From PGYR01 sp041675005 (lineage in GTDB: Bacteria; Bacteroidota; Ignavibacteria; Kapaibacteriales; UBA2268), in the NCBI GenBank assembly GCA_041675005.1, contig JBAYUQ010000013.1, forward strand, positions 17,518-81,517: a DNA stretch of 64,000 bases, in the 5' to 3' direction. The position numbers and the translations under genes were made by a program. Under the pieces are notes generated by a model. It was not told where the DNA came from and ran no database searches. It saw only the letters and a program-made list of their open reading frames with translations. Numbering within the stretch: position 1 is the first letter of the stretch; each line of letters starts with the position of its first letter. This document shows, piece after piece, positions 61,601 to 64,000 of the stretch.

Positions 61601-64000
61601 AGCTAAGTTTACTAATACTAACCTTGCTGAAGGTAGAACAGTATTAATCGAAAACAATGCTCCTGTAATCGCTGCTCAAATCGTTGATCCTAACGGTGTA
61701 CCTGCTAGTGGTGATGAATTTGTTAAACCTGATCCTACTGGAACAGATCTTAACGATGCAACATTAGTTGTTAGAAATAGCAATGGTGCTCCTTCTAACC
61801 AAAAATTAGCAATCAAAACTTATGGTTCTATCCAAGCTAACTCAACTGTACAAGGTACTAATTTAGTAGCTTACGGTGGTCAAGTTACTTTGCTTAACCC
61901 AACTACTGGTGCTGTTGCTACTTTGATGCCTCCAACTAACGTTGGTGATCCATTAAACGTAACTCCAGGTCTTAATATTAATCTTACTTCAGCTGTTCCG
62001 ACAACTGGTTTGAATAATATTTGGGATTGGAATGGCCCTGGTGAAGGTAGTTTAGCTCTTGCTGGTACTGGTTCTGATGCTGACGTTCCAACTGCTCTTG
62101 CAGTATCGAACTCTATCGGTATCGTTACTAATGAACCTTTCATAACATTTGTTAATGATGGTGGATCTCTAACTAACAACAGAATATTTAACACAGACGC
62201 TACATTGAACTCAGTTATTACAGCTGGTGATGGTAGTGATATTACTTTATCTATCGACCTAGACAATCCAAATACTTGGGGTGCTGCTGGTACTCAGACT
62301 TTCTCTGGTACTGTAGGCGGTAACGGTATAGTTGTAACAACTAAATCTGACTTCCGTGGTAGTATTGCTAATTCATTAAGTGATTTAGTTGTTGATGATA
62401 ACCTTATCGTAACTGAAAATGCAACAGTTAAGAAAGCGGCTTCTATCGGAAGTAACTCTCTTGCAGCTGGTGCTTTACAAGTAAATAACAACTCTGCTGC
62501 TGCAACTGCATTTTTTGCTAACGCAGGTGCTGGATCAGCAATCGAAGCTGATGACAATGTAACAATCAACAATGGTGGATTGAACGTAACAGGTGCTACT
62601 GATTTGAATACTGGCTTAAACGTTGACGGTGCAACTACTTTAGATGGTACTACAATCGCTGGAACTTTAACTCAAACTGGTGGTGCTCAAGTACAATTCT
62701 CTGGTAATGTTGATGCAAGTGCTGGTTTAGATGTACTTGGTGGTGGATTGAACGTAACTGGTGCTACTGATTTGAATACTGGCTTAAACGTTGATGGTGC
62801 TACTACTTTAGATGGTACTACAATCGCTGGTACTTTATCTCAAACTGGTGGTGCTCAAGTACAATTCTCTGGTAATGTTGATGCAAGCGCAGGTTTAGAC
62901 CTAGTTGGTACATTTACATTTGATGGTGAATCAATAACAGATATAGACAACATTGCTGATGGACTTGTATCTGGCGATGCTGGACTTCCAACTTCTGGTG
63001 CTGTTGCTGCTGGTATAGCTGCTGTAGCTGATGCTCAATTCTTGACTTTAGCAAATGATGGTGATTTATCAAACGAAATGGTATTTACTCCATCTGCAAA
63101 CTTTACAGTTCCTGCCTATGCTGCAAATGCTCCATATACTTTTGATTTATCTAACACTGGTGTTAATCTTGTAACTACTGCTTATGGTAACAATGCAGGT
63201 ACTTCTTACTCTACTTTCACAGTAGATCCTAAAGGTAGATTAACTGTTGCTGGTACTCAAGCTATCGTAGTTGACGATATTGCTGCTTCTGATATCTCTA
63301 TATCAGGTGCTGCATCTAATGTATTAGATTTACAAATCGATGCTAACGTTGTAACTGCAAATGAATTAGATGAAACTGGTGCTTTTGCTTTTACTGGCTT
63401 AGTATCTTTCACTAATATCGATGTAAATGGTGGAGCTGTTGATGGTGCTATTATAGGTGCTAATAATTCGGCTGCTGGTACATTTACTAACTTAACAGCT
63501 CAAACACAGTTCACTCTTAATGGTACTGATTTTGCTGGTAATACTTCAGTAGATGACATATATACTTCAGTACACTTTGGTGGTGGTCCACTTATAACTG
63601 GTGATGACGATGATCTAATCACAGCTGGTGCTGTTGCTGCTGCTTTAGCTGCAACTGACCTACAAATCGCTTATAACAATGGTAATACAATCACTACTGC
63701 TGGTGGTAATAATATCGAATTTATTAGTGGTACTGGTGAAGTATTAGACGTACAAATGAATATCGAAAATACAGCTACTAATTTAGTAACTGTTGATGAT
63801 GCTTTACTTGTTACGGGCAACATAACTTCAAGTACAGGAAACATAGTTGCAACAGCAGGTGATGTAACTGCGAACGGAAACGTAACAGCTACAACTGGCG
63901 ACGTAACTGCAACTGCAGGTAACATCGTTGCAACAGCTGGTGATGTAACTGCAAACGGAAACGTAACTGCTACAACTGGCGACGTAACTGCAACTGCAGG
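58674..64000 (+). CDS. Giant repetitive secreted protein, runs off the window end
   Basis: ATG 58674 with AGGAG 8 nt upstream; the frame stays open for 1,775 codons to base 64000. A signal peptide (ends TTFAA) and a first domain (ATPKVINYQGQLESK ... LWIEQKSVTVDKNGFFSVYLGD ... RTKLSSTPSAFYAADA) are followed by about 25 units like GAVTTSEILNETILAEDIAT / SVTTAKILDGEVMTADLAN (59500-61270). Then come a tail-fibre-like region (LGLTLPYTGAYPGPGDAFKLTHTG), a 168-bp direct repeat at 62577 and an 81-bp repeat array from 63837. Codon use is uniform (Thr-ACT, Ala-GCT, Gly-GGT). Likely a surface fibre or adhesin. Confidence 0.85.
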   Translation, partial: MKKLILLVILAFSMVLSPLATTFAATPKVINYQGQLESKTITSDVPVLVVFELFEDAAGGSALWIEQKSVTVDKNGFFSVYLGDVNPIDLKFDSQYYVQVTVGNNQPFPRTKLSSTPSAFYAADADTATYAFNSGLAMDVAPKAIGLDNLADEVLTAGGVLTGFYPNPGIKPSAIIDNIPDGSITSEMLSPNISTSPSGPAGGDLFGSYPDPLIAVGAVKTDRIFDGAVTNQKIADGAVTNNKIVSLDAAKLTNVPALNYQVAVMTDATIDGDGTLAMPLGLADDAVSTSKIVDGAVTNAKVGADAITTDKILNETILAEDIAAGAVTTSEILDETILAADIATGAVTTSEILNETILAEDIATGAVTTSEILNETILAEDIATGAVTTSEILNSTILTEDLADLSVTNAKLADDAVRVRNIDVIGAGPANGDVLYYDGLTSEMRWGQENVQTSAPLTGNGTTLAPVTLDPTYGSADELLIRTAPSGWVSSKINTNNINNSAVTNAILADNSVTTAKIMDGEVMTADIANLNVTTAKIADANVTTGKIADGNVTTIKIANDAITTAKILDGEVMTADLANGSVTSAKILDGEVMTADLATNSVTTPKIADGSVTTAKILDGDVQTVDLANKAVTNTKIDEDAVTGNKVLDGSLSSLDLDATGVVAAIYGDPSALPSTIDVPEFKVDAQGRILTAVENSYTVLAATTIFNESPVSDITVDGTYDNLDLQIKPGVVGTTELADNSVISSKIADGTIITADLADNSITTAKIIDGQVMTDDLANDAVTTIKILDANVTTAKIADANVTTAKIADLNVTTLKIANDAVITSKIADDAVTTLKIVDGAVTSGKILDGTIALADMGINSVGTTNIIDNNVLNTKIGSGAQIAGKTLKSDGAGNTTWEDDLGLTLPYTGAYPGPGDAFKLTHTGAAGNGSVAIFTSSTSGNTSDGVVINKGVDAGAGSALSVSGTGVKGTNYIAKFTNTNLAEGRTVLIENNAPVIAAQIVDPNGVPASGDEFVKPDPTGTDLNDATLVVRNSNGAPSNQKLAIKTYGSIQANSTVQGTNLVAYGGQVTLLNPTTGAVATLMPPTNVGDPLNVTPGLNINLTSAVPTTGLNNIWDWNGPGEGSLALAGTGSDADVPTALAVSNSIGIVTNEPFITFVNDGGSLTNNRIFNTDATLNSVITAGDGSDITLSIDLDNPNTWGAAGTQTFSGTVGGNGIVVTTKSDFRGSIANSLSDLVVDDNLIVTENATVKKAASIGSNSLAAGALQVNNNSAAATAFFANAGAGSAIEADDNVTINNGGLNVTGATDLNTGLNVDGATTLDGTTIAGTLTQTGGAQVQFSGNVDASAGLDVLGGGLNVTGATDLNTGLNVDGATTLDGTTIAGTLSQTGGAQVQFSGNVDASAGLDLVGTFTFDGESITDIDNIADGLVSGDAGLPTSGAVAAGIAAVADAQFLTLANDGDLSNEMVFTPSANFTVPAYAANAPYTFDLSNTGVNLVTTAYGNNAGTSYSTFTVDPKGRLTVAGTQAIVVDDIAASDISISGAASNVLDLQIDANVVTANELDETGAFAFTGLVSFTNIDVNGGAVDGAIIGANNSAAGTFTNLTAQTQFTLNGTDFAGNTSVDDIYTSVHFGGGPLITGDDDDLITAGAVAAALAATDLQIAYNNGNTITTAGGNNIEFISGTGEVLDVQMNIENTATNLVTVDDALLVTGNITSSTGNIVATAGDVTANGNVTATTGDVTATAGNIVATAGDVTANGNVTATTGDVTATA
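62577..62912 (+). repeat. 168-bp tandem duplication inside the giant gene
   Basis: Two nearly identical units start at 62577 and 62745 (period 168 bp, 56 codons), each beginning GLNVTGATDLNTGLNVDG and containing TTIAGTL-QTGGAQVQFSGN. Only a few silent or conservative differences are seen, so the duplication is recent or kept alike by recombination. Confidence 0.85.
63837..64000 (+). repeat. 81-bp tandem repeat array inside the giant gene, cut by window end
   Basis: Units start at 63837 and 63918, and the third begins at 63999. Each encodes 27 residues, GNIVATAGDVTANGNVTATT then GDVTATA, with an internal 6-7-residue rhythm (GDVTAxx). Only silent changes separate the first two units. The array continues beyond the window. 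Confidence 0.85.

Noticed and set aside
59453..63925. Several minus-strand ORFs (59453-59938, 60089-60580, 60989-61303, 61880-62572, 63671-63925) of low complexity
   Set aside because: They are antisense shadows of the giant plus-strand repeat gene; their repeats (AVVTAPVAMSSAKI and the like) are the complement of its codons.
63837..64000. 81-bp repeats considered as a CRISPR array
   Set aside because: The repeats are contiguous, in frame and without unique spacers, inside an open coding frame.

Overview
The window is AT-rich chromosomal DNA from a bacterium of the FCB group (Bacteroidota / Chlorobi / Ignavibacteria relatives). Kapabacteria- or Ignavibacteria-like is my best guess, inferred from gene content without any search. 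Supporting traits are type IX secretion C-terminal sorting domains, a GWxTD-domain protein, a Sec-type (clade II) nitrous oxide reductase cluster, a bacterial kynurenine pathway, and promoters of the Bacteroidota kind (TTTG, about 17-20 bp, TAnnTTTG).

Layout. 1-15.2 kb: a TonB receptor cut by the window edge, a DUF2279 protein, dapA with a SpoIIE phosphatase, a T9SS serine protease, a MarC protein, an 801-aa YadA-head/tail-fibre-like surface protein, and an antiporter plus M16 peptidase pair operon. 15.3-19 kb: rpmG (too short for usual ORF calling), then an accessory patch with an IS110-type transposase remnant, an RHS toxin gene broken by two stops and a frameshift, an apparently intact candidate immunity gene, a second RHS core fragment and hairpin repeats. 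19-24.4 kb: a GT-C glycosyltransferase, egtD, a Crp/Fnr regulator and lplA. 24.6-32 kb: Rrf2 regulator, small membrane protein, cytochrome c, nosZ, membrane protein, nosL, nosD, nosF, nosY, a coherent N2O respiration locus. 32-40 kb: a barrel-like protein, OsmC, a membrane-anchored YwqK/MORN protein, a YgjP-type peptidase, a cNMP-domain/aspartase fusion and nhaA. 40.2-46.5 kb: one tightly packed minus-strand operon coaD, kynurenine formamidase, kynU, kmo, hisC, lipoprotein, TPR-like protein. 46.7-57.7 kb: proteases, C69 dipeptidase, a large T9SS fibronectin-like protein, ispD, GWxTD protein, DnaQ exonuclease with degenerate GIY-YIG, and an RsmB-type methyltransferase. 58 kb to the end: a small T9SS protein and a giant, highly repetitive secreted protein whose frame stays open to the last base (at least 1,775 codons).

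Points most worth attention: the giant repeat protein with 81-bp and 168-bp tandem repeats; the cNMP-aspartase fusion whose phosphate-binding arginine is replaced; the displaced RHS cassettes with a broken toxin beside an apparently intact immunity candidate; a stray copy of the C69 dipeptidase 3' end inside a hairpin-repeat region; and a perfect 20-bp palindrome in the divergent rsmB-like/T9SS intergenic region. I saw no tRNA, rRNA or CRISPR array.
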